A stretch of DNA of 64,000 nt from Acidiflorens sp963841945 (GTDB taxonomy: Bacteria > Acidobacteriota > Terriglobia > Terriglobales > Acidobacteriaceae): the NCBI GenBank assembly GCA_963841945.1, contig CAWJFC010000024.1, forward strand, positions 1 through 64,000, in the 5' to 3' direction. This document shows positions 9,601 through 17,975 of this stretch, in pieces (the first letter of the stretch is position 1; every line of letters begins with the position of its first letter). The position numbers were made by a program, and so were the translations under genes. The notes below the pieces were generated by a model, which saw only the letters and a program-made list of their open reading frames with translations, was not told the DNA's origin and did not search any database.

Positions 9601-11074
9601 GACTTCCGGATCGAACAACACAGGGGCAGGCTATGAAGCTTTGTTCCACAACACCAGCGGCTCCAATAACACGGCGATGGGATACAACGCCGGTAATCCC
9701 ACAGGCTTCCAGAACACGACGGGATCGAATGACACGTTCGTGGGCGCCAACAGCGGCGTAGGAAATCAGCTCGCGCTGAACTACGCTACTGCCGTTGGCT
9801 CCGGCGCCCTCGTCGGCCAGAACAACGCGATGGTGCTGGGCGGCCCGGCGGGCAGCGCAGCCGCCGTGAACGTCGGCATCGGGACGGCTACTCCGCAGGC
9901 CACGCTGGACGTCGAAGGGACGGCTCCCACGGTGAACTTCGGCAGCCCCTCCAATCAGGCAACCCTAACCGTGAACGGCTCCCTGAATGTGACGGGCACG
10001 GTCACGTGCGGCTCCGGTTGCGGCGGTGGTGGAGGCGGCGGGATAACCAATGTGATCGCCGGAACCGATCTGACCGGTGGCGGCACTGGTCCGACCGTCA
10101 CGCTGAATCTGAACACAAGCGCAACCGATCTTCGCTACTCGCAACTCGGTGCAGCCAACACCTTCCTGGGAACGCAGACGATCAACACGAGCGCCGGGAA
10201 CGGCATCTCCGCCACGAGCTCGAGTGGTACGGGCGTGTATGGGACGGGCACCGCAACCGGTGTAACCGGATCTTCCTCGTCATCCATCGGCACAGGAGTA
10301 TATGGAACTGCTAGCGGGTCAGGCATTGGTGTGACCGGAACCTCGCCCGTTCAAGGAGTATTTGGCCTGGCGTCCGCTACGTCGGGAACCGCGAGCGGTG
10401 TGCTCGGCCAATCGAATAGCTCGGGAGGCACGGGAGTAACCGGTCTGGGTTATACGGGCGTCAATGGAATGGGCGCGGGATCAGGAGTAACAGGAACGTC
10501 AACGAGTGCTACCGGTTCGGGTGTGGTCGGCATCGAGAACAGCGGCGGCGGCTATGCCGGATACTTCCAGGGCGATGTTGCGGTCACGGGCAATGTCAGC
10601 AGCGGCGGTTACGCGACCATCACCGGAAACGCCACCATCGGCGGCACCGCCGCCATTGCAGGCAGCGCAACCGTCGCCGGTACTCTTGCTGTCGGCGGCG
10701 ACACACCCATGAGCCACAGTCCACGAATGACGTTCTCGGGCATAGTGGCGAGCTTCGCGACCAGCCCTCAGTCGGCCGGCTTTTTCATACCCGATCAACC
10801 GATCGTCATCACCCGCTTGACCGTTGCTGTTGGTACCGGGCAAACCCCCTACGGGGTATGTGAATTCGATCAGAATATGACTATTTTTGTAACTGGGAAC
10901 CAAGTTGCTAGGCTCGCGATTCCCAACCCGGGTTTTGTGGATTCGGGCGCTCTCAACATACCTGTCCCCTCAGGATCCCTCATTTATATCTATGGAAATT
11001 CGGCGTCGTCCAATTTCCCGGGCTGCCAGTCGGGAAACAACATCACCGCGACGGTGGAGTATGCAATGCAGTAG
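6629..11074 (+). CDS. Giant secreted DNRLRE / trimeric-adhesin-head-like protein (1481 aa)
   Basis: Signal peptide at residues 1-25 (ending SYG-QI). Residues ~28-185 are a DNRLRE domain (jelly-roll-like, YIQFDLSTIPSGYTGSNI). The remainder is built of repeated modules: VGIGTATPQATLDVNG units (at least three copies near residues 280, 590 and 1090), YadA/Hia head-type repeats (NTAIGVQAL, YNTALGFFAG, SNNTAMGYNAG) and glycine linkers. GCSGGGG-like hinges sit at ~830 and ~1130. The final ~130 residues are a distinct beta domain with four Cys. The protein is probably surface-exposed or secreted; no membrane anchor is visible. The repeats are protein-level and the DNA is only loosely repeated. Strong SD (GAGGTGG) before the ATG. 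Confidence 0.85.
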   Translation: MTNSKTRLAVLLLCTFCFIPSSYGQITPSADASTSSLTPSHNYGSNGDLYVRSTTQVTYIQFDLSTIPSGYTGSNIAKASLKLYIDSVAAGGTFNVDYVTSPWSEKTITFDNSPTLGAFIAASENIAAANVKDYVVIDITPAVQAWLNGSESNNGIALVGNGTFNAGFESKENTVTSHPPELDIVFAEGGSAITGITTANGSGLSGGGTSGNLNLSLISTCSIGQVLAWNGAGGGWVCSTVSGGGGGITGSGTVNSLALFNGVTSISSSNLFQSTTNTNIGIGTATPQATLDVNGNINLPNTTSSTVGVISMGGTPFLSNYGPSDQAGQTNTFVGGRAGNMTMTGGLNSVFGNSAFTLNASGNANTAIGVQALPSSTTGTGNTGIGAGTLFANQTGSYNTALGFFAGDGSATTLNNTTAVGAYADVTQSNSLVLGSIVNINGCDPSGTPSCQSTNVGIGTTAPAYPLDVNGIIRSSSGGFMFPDGTVQTTKASSGGGSGTVTSVGSGMGLTGGPITTSGTLAIDTSVVPVLSASNTFGGAITAPSFIGNGAGLTNVNAAALGGFSPSTFATIGANTFTGNQTIMGGNVGIGTTTPQAALDVNGSINLPNTTSSTVGVLSMGGQPFLSNYSPGPYHFPNTFVGALAGNMTTTGGYNSAFGYSALGQNSGTGNDAFGDSALQQNSGTSNDAFGVGALFRNGSGNDNDAFGSAALGSSTAGSNNSAFGANSLFGLQTGSSNIAIGSAAGLNLNAGESNDIYVGNKGVAGESNTIRIGDPTVQNVTFLVGNVGVDVPAGSVPAFPLDVHGNTSITGNLTVTGTVTCGSGCSGGGGGGGGSGTVTSVAAGNGLLASPSPITTSGTLSINTAVVPQLSAANTFTGTQTISSGSLNLTGTPGSISATGEISTNGLIFAGSMSTFGAMNAGSYALGGTTVLAHAPSTGGSLLLGENTGNSTLLSSLDISSTTAIGDNILRFYTGGNYNTALGNSALYEATSGSNNTGAGYEALFHNTSGSNNTAMGYNAGNPTGFQNTTGSNDTFVGANSGVGNQLALNYATAVGSGALVGQNNAMVLGGPAGSAAAVNVGIGTATPQATLDVEGTAPTVNFGSPSNQATLTVNGSLNVTGTVTCGSGCGGGGGGGITNVIAGTDLTGGGTGPTVTLNLNTSATDLRYSQLGAANTFLGTQTINTSAGNGISATSSSGTGVYGTGTATGVTGSSSSSIGTGVYGTASGSGIGVTGTSPVQGVFGLASATSGTASGVLGQSNSSGGTGVTGLGYTGVNGMGAGSGVTGTSTSATGSGVVGIENSGGGYAGYFQGDVAVTGNVSSGGYATITGNATIGGTAAIAGSATVAGTLAVGGDTPMSHSPRMTFSGIVASFATSPQSAGFFIPDQPIVITRLTVAVGTGQTPYGVCEFDQNMTIFVTGNQVARLAIPNPGFVDSGALNIPVPSGSLIYIYGNSASSNFPGCQSGNNITATVEYAMQ

Positions 11075-11274
11075 GCAAGTGCCCCAGGCGTCCCTCGTAA
11101 CTGTCGTCCCTATGACACGATGATGGAGCACACGGAAGTTCGTGGGGCTGGAATGTCCCAGGTCTCGTCCGTTTCTTGTAACCGCCCATTCCACCAGGAG
11201 GAGCGTATGTTCTCTCACCTCGAAAAGCTTACGAACTTAACAGTAAGCTTGCAAGCACGCCTTTGGCAAAGCGC

Positions 11275-12606
11275 TTACACATTGATCCGTTGGCTTGTAT
11301 CTTTCTCGGCAGCCCGGAGGTGCAAGGCCATGTGTGGCGGTTGCATGCGATTAGCACAAAATCGTAGGAAGGTCCGCATATAAGATTGCGCCACCTGGTC
11401 CCACACCATTTGGCGTCCATAGAGATAGGCGCGTTTGCGCATCGCCTCGCGGGCGGCATCGTTGTCCAAAAGCTCTATCGCCGCAGCCGCGATGGCGGCT
11501 GGGTCATCGAAGGGAACCAGTTCTCCGCGCCCATCGTCCAAGAGTTCGGTGGCGTGCCAGTACGGAGTCGAGATGATCGCCTTGCCGGCGCCCAAGGCGT
11601 ATGCCAGGGTCCCGGACACGGCCTGTGCCTCGTAGCGATACGGAGTGACGTAAATGTCTGCTGAACCCACCAGCGCAGCCATTTCTTGAGGACTGACGAA
11701 CCGGTTGTGGAAGACTACGTTCTCCCCAACTCCCTGCGTTGTGGCTAAGGCCTGCAACTGTAGTCGATATCGATCACCCTCGCGACGTCTGACGTGCGGG
11801 TGCGTGGCACCTGCGATGATGTAAACAACGTTGCTGTGCCGGGACAAAATGTTCGGCAAGGCTTGAATCACGTTTTCGAATCCCTTGTTTGGAGACAAGA
11901 GGCCGAAGGTGAGTAAAACAGTCTTTCCTGTCGAAAACGAATCTTTATAAGAGGCCGGTTCCGCAAATGGCAAATCGGGTATGCCGTGAGGAATCAGACC
12001 AATCTTTTCGCCTGGAACCCTGAATACATCCTGCAGAAACTGAGAAGAGTGTTCGCTCATAACGATGAGACGATCGGAGCGCGCAGCGATTTCTTGCATG
12101 ACGACCAGTTGGTCGAGGTCTGGCTCACGAAGAACGGTATGCAGAGTTGTCACGACTGGCATTTTGAGGTGCTGCAGCAGTCGCAAGACATGGCTGCCGG
12201 CCTTCCCTCCATAAATCCCATACTCGTGCTGCAAACATACTAGATCGACATCGCTTGAATTAAGAGAGTCGGCGGTAGCTTTATAGGATGTAAGATCGCT
12301 TTCGGTTATCTCGAATCGCACGCGCGCAGGATAGCTGTACCGCGATTGCGGGTCATTGACGGCTACTACAGATACTCCAGCGGCACCGTACTCAGCCGCA
12401 ATCGCGTCACACAAGTCTGTCGTGAAAGTGGCAATTCCACACTGGCGAGGGAGGTGGTTCCCGATCACCGCAACCTGCAATTGAATCGAGTGGCCGGGGA
12501 TTCCCTGGACAGATGATGCAGACTTCTTTGCGAACGCGAAAGGGCGCGCTTCGCACCGCATCAGGCTGTTCGGTTTCAGACTCACGGTGCAATCAGGCTG
12601 GGACAT
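11275..12606 (-). CDS. Family 4 glycosyltransferase
   Basis: 443 aa from the ATG at 12606, chosen because AGGAG lies 8 bases upstream; the frame stays open to 12654 but without support. The N-terminal Rossmann half contains GNHLPRQCGIATFTTDL and the C-terminal half has the GT-B donor-binding signature (GLLSPNKGFENVI, YVTPYRYEAQAVSGTLAYAL, STPYWHATELL). The ACGSE-type Gly-rich and Glu-containing motif (YRYEAQAVSG) supports a retaining GT4 that transfers a sugar from an NDP-sugar. Substrate unknown. There is no transport or polymerase gene beside it, so it may act on soluble or lipid-linked glycans. Confidence 0.85.
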   Translation of the reverse strand: MSQPDCTVSLKPNSLMRCEARPFAFAKKSASSVQGIPGHSIQLQVAVIGNHLPRQCGIATFTTDLCDAIAAEYGAAGVSVVAVNDPQSRYSYPARVRFEITESDLTSYKATADSLNSSDVDLVCLQHEYGIYGGKAGSHVLRLLQHLKMPVVTTLHTVLREPDLDQLVVMQEIAARSDRLIVMSEHSSQFLQDVFRVPGEKIGLIPHGIPDLPFAEPASYKDSFSTGKTVLLTFGLLSPNKGFENVIQALPNILSRHSNVVYIIAGATHPHVRRREGDRYRLQLQALATTQGVGENVVFHNRFVSPQEMAALVGSADIYVTPYRYEAQAVSGTLAYALGAGKAIISTPYWHATELLDDGRGELVPFDDPAAIAAAAIELLDNDAAREAMRKRAYLYGRQMVWDQVAQSYMRTFLRFCANRMQPPHMALHLRAAEKDTSQRINV

Positions 12607-12715
12607 TGCAGACTCCTGGACGGATATGGTCCGGTTAGAAAGGGACCGACACAACGTGAAGGCGTGAAGAGGCTACGCCTATACCTCATGGTGCCGGGAT
12701 TCGTATTGCTCTTCT

Positions 12716-12865
12716 TCAAACTGTAATTCGCCGTCGGTTCAATAGGTCAATAGCCAGAAACACCAGGGCCACAACCAGGAATAAGTGGATCAGAGCTCCG
12801 CCGAAGTGAAATCCAAGTCCCATAAGCCACACAATGAAAAGAACAACCCACACGATCCGAAGCAT
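12716..12865 (-). CDS. lmo0937-type small membrane protein (49 aa)
   Basis: A 49-codon reading frame starts at ATG 12865. It reads MLRIVWVVLFIVWLMGLGFH, continues through a second hydrophobic helix (LIHLFLVVALVFLAIDLL), and ends in the basic tail NRRRITV. This pattern of two helices separated by FGGA and a short RRR tail is that of the lmo0937 family of small inner-membrane proteins. No function is established for the family. The gene stands alone between the glycosyltransferase and the L,D-transpeptidase. Confidence 0.85.
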   Translation of the reverse strand: MLRIVWVVLFIVWLMGLGFHFGGALIHLFLVVALVFLAIDLLNRRRITV

Positions 12866-13246
12866 GTCAGCCTCCCATTCCCAAACCCGAACGTAAATCT
12901 CATCACGTCGGTGTAGGTCTGCTGTGCAAGAAGATCCGCGACTGCTGAAGCGCCAGCGCAGCGAATCAATTCGAACTTTAGCAAGTCAAAATTAAAATGG
13001 TCTGAGCAATAATGCTCACACTTCCCCTACCCTGAACTACCGACCGGCTGTCACGAAGAAATCTACTTTTGTTTTGCTCGGATGAATCCGAGACACGTGC
13101 AGAGGTGGTCACTTCTGCTCAGACCTCGGAAAGGCGAGAGATTAAAAAAGTGACAGCCTTCAAAATGGCTTCGAAGGTCACCAATCTGCGCTTTGCGATG
13201 GTGAAGGAGAATAGAAAAAACTCGCATTGTCGGCTCGGGAGGCACG
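12866..13246. other. 381-bp intergenic region
   Basis: No gene was recognised. It contains the upstream region of the lmo0937-type gene and of the L,D-transpeptidase. A GGGAGG ribosome-binding site immediately precedes the ATG at 13247. Confidence 0.5.
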
Positions 13247-14209
13247 ATGACAATAACCCTCAAGACCCTGTCACATTTGGTTGCAAGCGCGGCGATTTTT
13301 CTTGGCACATCCACCTCGAGCGCAGCTAATCGCCCGCTTCCATCAGTTCGGTCGGTTGGGCCCACAGAGCTCGAAATGCAAGTCCTGCTTGATCGAGCCA
13401 ACTTCTCCTCGGGTGAGATCGATGGGAAGGTCGGGAAGAACAGCCGCGAGGCCCTGGCCGCGTTCCGGGCCGCGCGAGGTTTTGCTCCAGGCGCGCGGAC
13501 CCGCAAGGCGCTGCTCCAGGCGCTCGGCGCCGGTACGGTTGAACCGATCGCGTCCTATACGATCACCCTGAAAGACGCCGCCGGGCCGTTTCTCAAGACG
13601 ATTCCGGAGGATGCGATGGAGCAGTCGAAACTGTCGGGCCTTTACTACACATCCCTGCTGGAAGAACTCGGCGGCAAATTCCATTCGGCTCAGGCCCTGC
13701 TCAAACGCTTGAACCCCCGCGCCCGGTTCATCGCTGGAGAGCACATCCGTGTCCCCAACGTGTTAGGCGGTGAACAAGCGACGCGGGCCCAGACTGGGGC
13801 CGTCAAGATCGTTGTTTCGAAGAAGAAATCGGTCCTGATGGTCTATGACCGGGAAGGCCAAGTCGTCTTCTACGCCCCGGTGACGAGCGGCAGCGAGCAC
13901 GACCCGCTCCCCTTCGGGGATTGGGTGATCAAGGATGTAGTACGAAATCCAACCTACAACTACAACCCCGCTTTGTTCTGGGACGGCGATCAAGCAGATC
14001 CCAAGGTGAAGATCGCGCCAGGTCCAAACAATCCGGTGGGTGTTGTCTGGATGGGAATCAACGTACCGCACTACGGCATACACGGCACGCCGGAAGCGGG
14101 GGAGATCGGTCATTCCGCGTCTCACGGGTGCGTGCGAATGACAAACTGGGATGCCACCAGGGTCGCCGACCTGGTCCGAGATGGAACGCCAGTCGTGTTC
14201 GAGGAATGA
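13247..14209 (+). CDS. L,D-transpeptidase (YkuD) with peptidoglycan-binding domain
   Basis: 320 aa. Signal peptide at residues 1-26 (LGTSTSSAA). A PG_binding_1 repeat spans ~45-90 (LLDRANFSSGEIDGKVGK). The YkuD catalytic domain occupies ~180-318 with the conserved His (HYGIHGTPEAG) and the catalytic motif SHGCVRM, whose Cys attacks the peptide stem. It acts in the periplasm forming 3-3 cross-links or attaching proteins to peptidoglycan. Neighbours include an M23 peptidase remnant and a peptidoglycan-binding protein, so this is a small cell-wall locus. The start is supported by GGGAGG. Confidence 0.92.
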   Translation: MTITLKTLSHLVASAAIFLGTSTSSAANRPLPSVRSVGPTELEMQVLLDRANFSSGEIDGKVGKNSREALAAFRAARGFAPGARTRKALLQALGAGTVEPIASYTITLKDAAGPFLKTIPEDAMEQSKLSGLYYTSLLEELGGKFHSAQALLKRLNPRARFIAGEHIRVPNVLGGEQATRAQTGAVKIVVSKKKSVLMVYDREGQVVFYAPVTSGSEHDPLPFGDWVIKDVVRNPTYNYNPALFWDGDQADPKVKIAPGPNNPVGVVWMGINVPHYGIHGTPEAGEIGHSASHGCVRMTNWDATRVADLVRDGTPVVFEE

Positions 14210-14611
14210 GGACGAAGTTCCGAGCGCTCCCGGATTGTTGCGGCCGCATGGGGGTAGATCGCTTCATCGACGCAATTGCTATTTGGCCCGCTTCACCGCG
14301 TCTACCAGGCCAGGATATGGGTTAATCGCCTTCCCCTTCCACCATAGCCTTTCCGATCCCAACTCGAAGATCGCAAAATGCAGGTGCGGTGTGCGCGCAT
14401 CCGCATTTCCCGTCGATCCTACAAAACCGATTACATCGCCACGCTCGACCCGCATTCCCTCCCGCAGCCCGTTCGCGTACCCGTCCAAATGCGCATAGTA
14501 ATAGCAATACACTCCCATTTCATCGAACTGGTATATCGTGTTGCCGCCTGGTTTGCTGAGGAACAGCTTGCGGATGGTTCCAGATACCACCGCATGCACG
14601 GGTGTCCCTCG

Positions 14612-14840
14612 ATAAGAGCGAAGGCACTGTCAAGGACAAAGATCTCCTGTGCTGTGCCGAAGCACGGCCTGCTTTGCCAGAGAGGTTGAGGACCAAGACT
14701 CTGGAAATCTCACGCTGAATCATTCCCCGGTGGACTTACGTTCCACCAACCATCGATTCGACCGTAACCTCGGCCATGATTCTTCTATGCGAACATCCCG
14801 CCCCGCGCGGGATGCGAGAGCGCCCAATCAATTCCTCGGT
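14612..14840 (-). ncRNA. Candidate bridge/seek RNA region of the IS110-family element
   Basis: This 229-bp non-coding segment lies between the transposase stop and the element end. In IS1111-type elements the guide RNA is known to be encoded at this 3' side of the transposase, and the opposite side here is too short (~86 bp) to hold one. I did not fold the segment or identify target-binding and donor-binding loops. The assignment is inferred from element architecture only. Confidence 0.35.
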
Positions 14841-15881
14841 CTAGCTTGCGCCGACCAGGGGCACCCGCGGGCTGCTCTCGATGCGAACGATCTCTGGATA
14901 CGGTGTCTCGGTGCGTAGCATCCAGTAGAGTCGTACCGCCAACTTGCGCGCCGCCGCCACCTTGGCTACCCCTTTTGGCTTTTGATGGCAACGATGCAAA
15001 TACTCTTTGCGAAACTCCGGATCCAGGCGAACCGTGCTTTGTGCCGCTTCCACCAGCAACATCCGCAGCATGCGATTGCCTTGTTTGGTGATCGCACCCA
15101 GCTTCTGCCGTCCCCCCGAAGAATGCTCGCGCGGAATCAGTCCCAGATAGCTGGCCACCTGCTTGCCTCGCGGAAATCGACTGACATCGCCCATGGTCAG
15201 CACATAGGCCAGTGCGGTGATCGGTCCCACCCCCGGTTGGGTTTGAAGGAGAAGCGCCATTTTGTCTGATTGAGCTTGTTCTTTCACCGCCTCATCGAGC
15301 GGCTCGATCTGCTCGTCCAGCATCGCCATCAGCCCAAGCAAATCGTCTCTTCGACGACCCGCCCACGGCCGCAACGACAACTCCCGCAGCACCTGCCGTC
15401 CCGCCTTACTCCACAGCTTGTGCTTGCGCTGCACTCCCTGATTCAGGCAAAGGTGTTGCAGTTCGTTCTTTACCCGCGCCCGGATCGTGACTAGCTTGTA
15501 GCGATGCAACAGCAGCTGCCGCAGATCCCTCACCTCACTCGACGGCATCCAGACGCGCGGAAATCGCCCTTCCACTAGCAGCTTCAAAATGTGCGCCGCG
15601 TCCCGTTTGTCGGTCTTCTGCTGCCGCACATAACTGGCTCGAATCTGCGCCGCATCGCCCACCCACAACTCGTGCCCTAACTCGGCCAGCAGGTCCACCA
15701 GCCAGTGGCAGTTTCCTGTCGCCTCCATGCCGATCAGCGCGGGCGCCGGCACCTGCCGGTAAAAACGCTCCGCCTCACCCTCCGCCTGTACCAGTTTCCG
15801 CTCGCCGGTTTCACCCGTCTCCGTATCCAGCCAACTCACTTGTTGCCAGCTGGGATGGAAATCACATCCTATAATCATCAT
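14841..15881 (-). CDS. IS110-family transposase (DEDD recombinase)
   Basis: 346 aa from the ATG at 15881, preceded by GAAAGGAG; in-frame codons upstream lack such a site. The N-terminal RuvC-like DEDD domain shows GCDFHP, GMEATGNCHWL and KTDKRDAAHILKL, supplying the acidic residues. The C-terminal transposase-20 domain shows PGVGPITALAYVL and SSGGRQKLGAITKQGNRMLR, including the conserved serine region. It is full length and apparently intact, so the element may still be active. IS110 enzymes recombine element and target under guidance of an element-encoded RNA. Confidence 0.95.
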   Translation of the reverse strand: MMIIGCDFHPSWQQVSWLDTETGETGERKLVQAEGEAERFYRQVPAPALIGMEATGNCHWLVDLLAELGHELWVGDAAQIRASYVRQQKTDKRDAAHILKLLVEGRFPRVWMPSSEVRDLRQLLLHRYKLVTIRARVKNELQHLCLNQGVQRKHKLWSKAGRQVLRELSLRPWAGRRRDDLLGLMAMLDEQIEPLDEAVKEQAQSDKMALLLQTQPGVGPITALAYVLTMGDVSRFPRGKQVASYLGLIPREHSSGGRQKLGAITKQGNRMLRMLLVEAAQSTVRLDPEFRKEYLHRCHQKPKGVAKVAAARKLAVRLYWMLRTETPYPEIVRIESSPRVPLVGAS

Positions 15882-16213
15882 CTGCGAAGGCTCCTTTCTT
15901 CCCAGCGTCTTTGTCCTCAAACCAAGACTACCGGGTCAATCGAGCCTTCGCTCTTATCCAATCATTTCGGTTCCAGAATGTCGATTGCCTCATGCCGATG
16001 TCCGTTATGAACTTCTTCAAACGTATCTTGCAGATTCCCGAGGGACAGCCCGCTGACGGGCGGAATCATGTCGGGGCTGGAAGAGGTCGCTCCGATGGCG
16101 AGAAACAACGGGAAAAGCACGACAATACCAACGCAGAGCCTCAAGTCTATTCCTCCACGTGACCGGTGTTCCGGGTCGAACCACGTGCCACAGATCGTCC
16201 AACAACTAGTTTT

Positions 16214-16693
16214 TCATCTTGATCTTTCGATAGGCCGATCCACGCTACCCAAGCGCGACTGTTCGGGCCTGTTCCTGATGACTGTCTTCCGCGCTAGCTT
16301 GCTTCTTCGCCTAGAACCTTCAGTCCACTTTATGCCTGCAGAAGGTTTACCTTGAAAAATCTCGACATTCTCATAGCGTTCTGCTGTTACGCCGAGTTTA
16401 GCTGCCGTCTGGGTATCAAGCTGGCCAGTGACAGGAAGATTCTCAGCCTTCTGATAGGCACGAATACTGGCTTGGGTTCGTAGACCGAACACACCATCAA
16501 GGTTCCCGTGGTACCATCCTTTGTCCTGCAGAGCTTGCTGCGTCTTTATTACGTTGTCTGGACGCTCGATCCCTTTCACTTCTGCGCTGAGCTTGGGTCC
16601 CGAGGCGAGCGGCGCCGACCGTGGTCCCGAGATGCCTATCGCCAGCAGTAGGAAGGCAATCCCAGTGCACGCGACTTTACCGGCTAGAAGCAT
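16214..16693 (-). CDS. Secreted peptidoglycan-binding domain protein
   Basis: 159 aa from the ATG at 16693, which directly follows GGAGAAGGA; the upstream in-frame codons do not. A signal peptide or membrane helix lies at residues 4-24 (VACTGIAFLLLAIGISG). One PG_binding_1 domain spans ~50-100 (LQDKGWYHGNLDGVFGLRT ... TGQLDTQTAAKLG). The C-terminal ~45 residues are basic (RRRSKLARKTVIRNRPEQSR) and have no known domain. There is no catalytic domain. It is likely periplasmic and cell-wall associated, next to the L,D-transpeptidase and M23 locus. Confidence 0.8.
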   Translation of the reverse strand: MLLAGKVACTGIAFLLLAIGISGPRSAPLASGPKLSAEVKGIERPDNVIKTQQALQDKGWYHGNLDGVFGLRTQASIRAYQKAENLPVTGQLDTQTAAKLGVTAERYENVEIFQGKPSAGIKWTEGSRRRSKLARKTVIRNRPEQSRLGSVDRPIERSR

Positions 16694-16936
16694 TCCTTCT
16701 CCTCGATGTGGACCCGGCAATAGATTCGCTCACTTGCCCTGCCAATACTGTGCACAACCGCTCATGTCGTGAGCCGCCAGTCACAGTCCCGCGCGATCCA
16801 TGCCTTGCGTGAATTGGAGCCATCCCAAAACACGCATGGCGAGCCAGTCGTTTTCGGTTACTTGCGCTGTTCCGGTGAGTGGTAAAATACAAAAACAATT
16901 GTCTACCTAGGCAGACAGGTGCCTCAGGATGGGCCT

Positions 16937-17698
16937 ATGTCTCCTGCTCGCCAGGCCAACCCTTCTACAGGCGGAAGGAAAGTCGCCCGCCAAATCGCAA
17001 TCGACCCGACCGTCCAAAAAGCGCCTAAGGTCATAGGCCCAAGACTGGTGGCCAAGAAGAAACGGGATTTCGATCCCCATGCATTCCTCGCGACCATCGG
17101 CGAGGGCCGGAAATCTGTGCTCTTCCGGCAGAAGCAGGGAATCTTTGCCCAAGGGGATGCGGCGGATGCAGTGTTCTATATCCAGACGGGCAAGGTAAAA
17201 CTCACAGTGGTCTCGAAGACTGGCAAAGAAGCGACGATCGGCATATTAACCGACGGAGATTTTTTCGGCGAAGGTGGTCTCGCCGGTCAACTCTTACGCA
17301 TGTCATCTGCGACCGCGATGACGAATTGCGCGGTTCTGCGAATTGACAAGAAAGCCATGATGGAAGCGCTTCATCGCGAACACGAATTTTCCGACCTGTT
17401 CGTGGCTTATTTGTTAGCGCGGAACATCCGTTACGAAGAGGACCTGGTTGATCAGCTTTTCAATTCCAGCGAAAAGAGGCTGGCACGAATCCTTTTGCTG
17501 CTTGCTCATTTTGGCAAGGAAGGGACACCCCAAACTGTCGTTCCTAAGATCAGTCAAGAGATGCTGGCGGAAATGATCGGCACCACCCGCTCGCGGGTGA
17601 GCTTTTTCATGAACCGGTTCAGAAAATTGGGTTTCATTCACTACAACGGCGGCCTCCAAGTCCACAGCTCGCTGCTCCATGTGGTCTTGCACGACTAG
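16937..17698 (+). CDS. Crp/Fnr family transcriptional regulator
   Basis: 253 aa from the ATG at 16937; a GTG at 16919 is an alternative start. A cyclic-nucleotide-binding beta-barrel occupies residues ~55-165 (FRQKQGIFAQGDAADAVFYI, GKVKLTVVSKTGKEATIGIL, FFGEGG). A C-terminal winged HTH follows at ~205-245 (ISQEMLAEMIGTTRSRVSFFMNRFRKLGFI). There is no N-terminal Cys cluster, so it is not an oxygen-sensing Fnr. The basic N-terminal ~45 residues are unusual and extra to the family. The effector is unknown. It is monocistronic and lies upstream of a multiheme cytochrome, but the two are separated by ~280 bases. Confidence 0.88.
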   Translation: MSPARQANPSTGGRKVARQIAIDPTVQKAPKVIGPRLVAKKKRDFDPHAFLATIGEGRKSVLFRQKQGIFAQGDAADAVFYIQTGKVKLTVVSKTGKEATIGILTDGDFFGEGGLAGQLLRMSSATAMTNCAVLRIDKKAMMEALHREHEFSDLFVAYLLARNIRYEEDLVDQLFNSSEKRLARILLLLAHFGKEGTPQTVVPKISQEMLAEMIGTTRSRVSFFMNRFRKLGFIHYNGGLQVHSSLLHVVLHD

Positions 17699-17975
17699 CT
17701 GTTCTCCGGTGCAATTCCCAAAGAAACCAGATAGCAACGGCTCGGATACGATTGGGCGTGCCTTTTGCCGCAATCGTCCGGAGATGCCGCAAGAGCGTGA
17801 TCGGCCAAACGACGTCGCAAAAGAGCATTAGTTTGAGCAATTGTGAACAGTTTCCTGGGCCCGAGTATTGAAAATGATTCCTAAGGTGAACCGGTGAACG
17901 ACGCCTGCAGAGGCCTTATCCGGCGATCCGAAGCGCAATCGTTCTTAGCATCGACGATAACGAGGACGTGCAGGA

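Larger units (their letters stand above)
14612..15967 (-). mobile_element. IS110-family (IS1111-like) insertion sequence, ~1356 bp
   Basis: The edges are set by the interruption of the M23 gene, with about 3 bases of uncertainty. A perfect 15-bp inverted repeat, gataagagcgaaggc, lies at 14611-14625 and in reverse complement at 15944-15958. It is terminal on one side and about 9 bases internal on the other. Subterminal inverted repeats are a feature of the IS1111 subgroup of IS110. No target duplication is apparent. The transposase is encoded on the minus strand, with only ~86 bases before its start and ~229 bases after its stop. Confidence 0.85.
14279..16144 (-). pseudogene. M23 family metallopeptidase, split by an IS110-family element
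   Basis: The N-terminal half (16144 to ~15968) starts at TTG with GGAGG upstream. It carries a signal peptide and NGHRHEAIDI, whose HxxxD motif binds zinc. The C-terminal half (14611 to 14279) resumes with RGTPVHAVVSGTI and contains the second zinc motif HLHFAI. Joining ccg (ending at minus-strand base 15968) to cga (starting at 14611) restores the canonical ...LEPRGTPVHAV reading frame, giving about 169 aa. The 1.36-kb IS between them therefore inactivated an otherwise intact gene without loss of coding bases. The intact enzyme would cleave peptidoglycan cross-bridges in the periplasm. Confidence 0.88.

Noticed and set aside
7350..10050. Apparent DNA repeats and glycine-codon runs inside the 1481-aa gene
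   Set aside because: They follow the reading frame and reflect repeated adhesin-head modules and Gly linkers; DNA identity between copies is low, so they are not mobile or CRISPR repeats.
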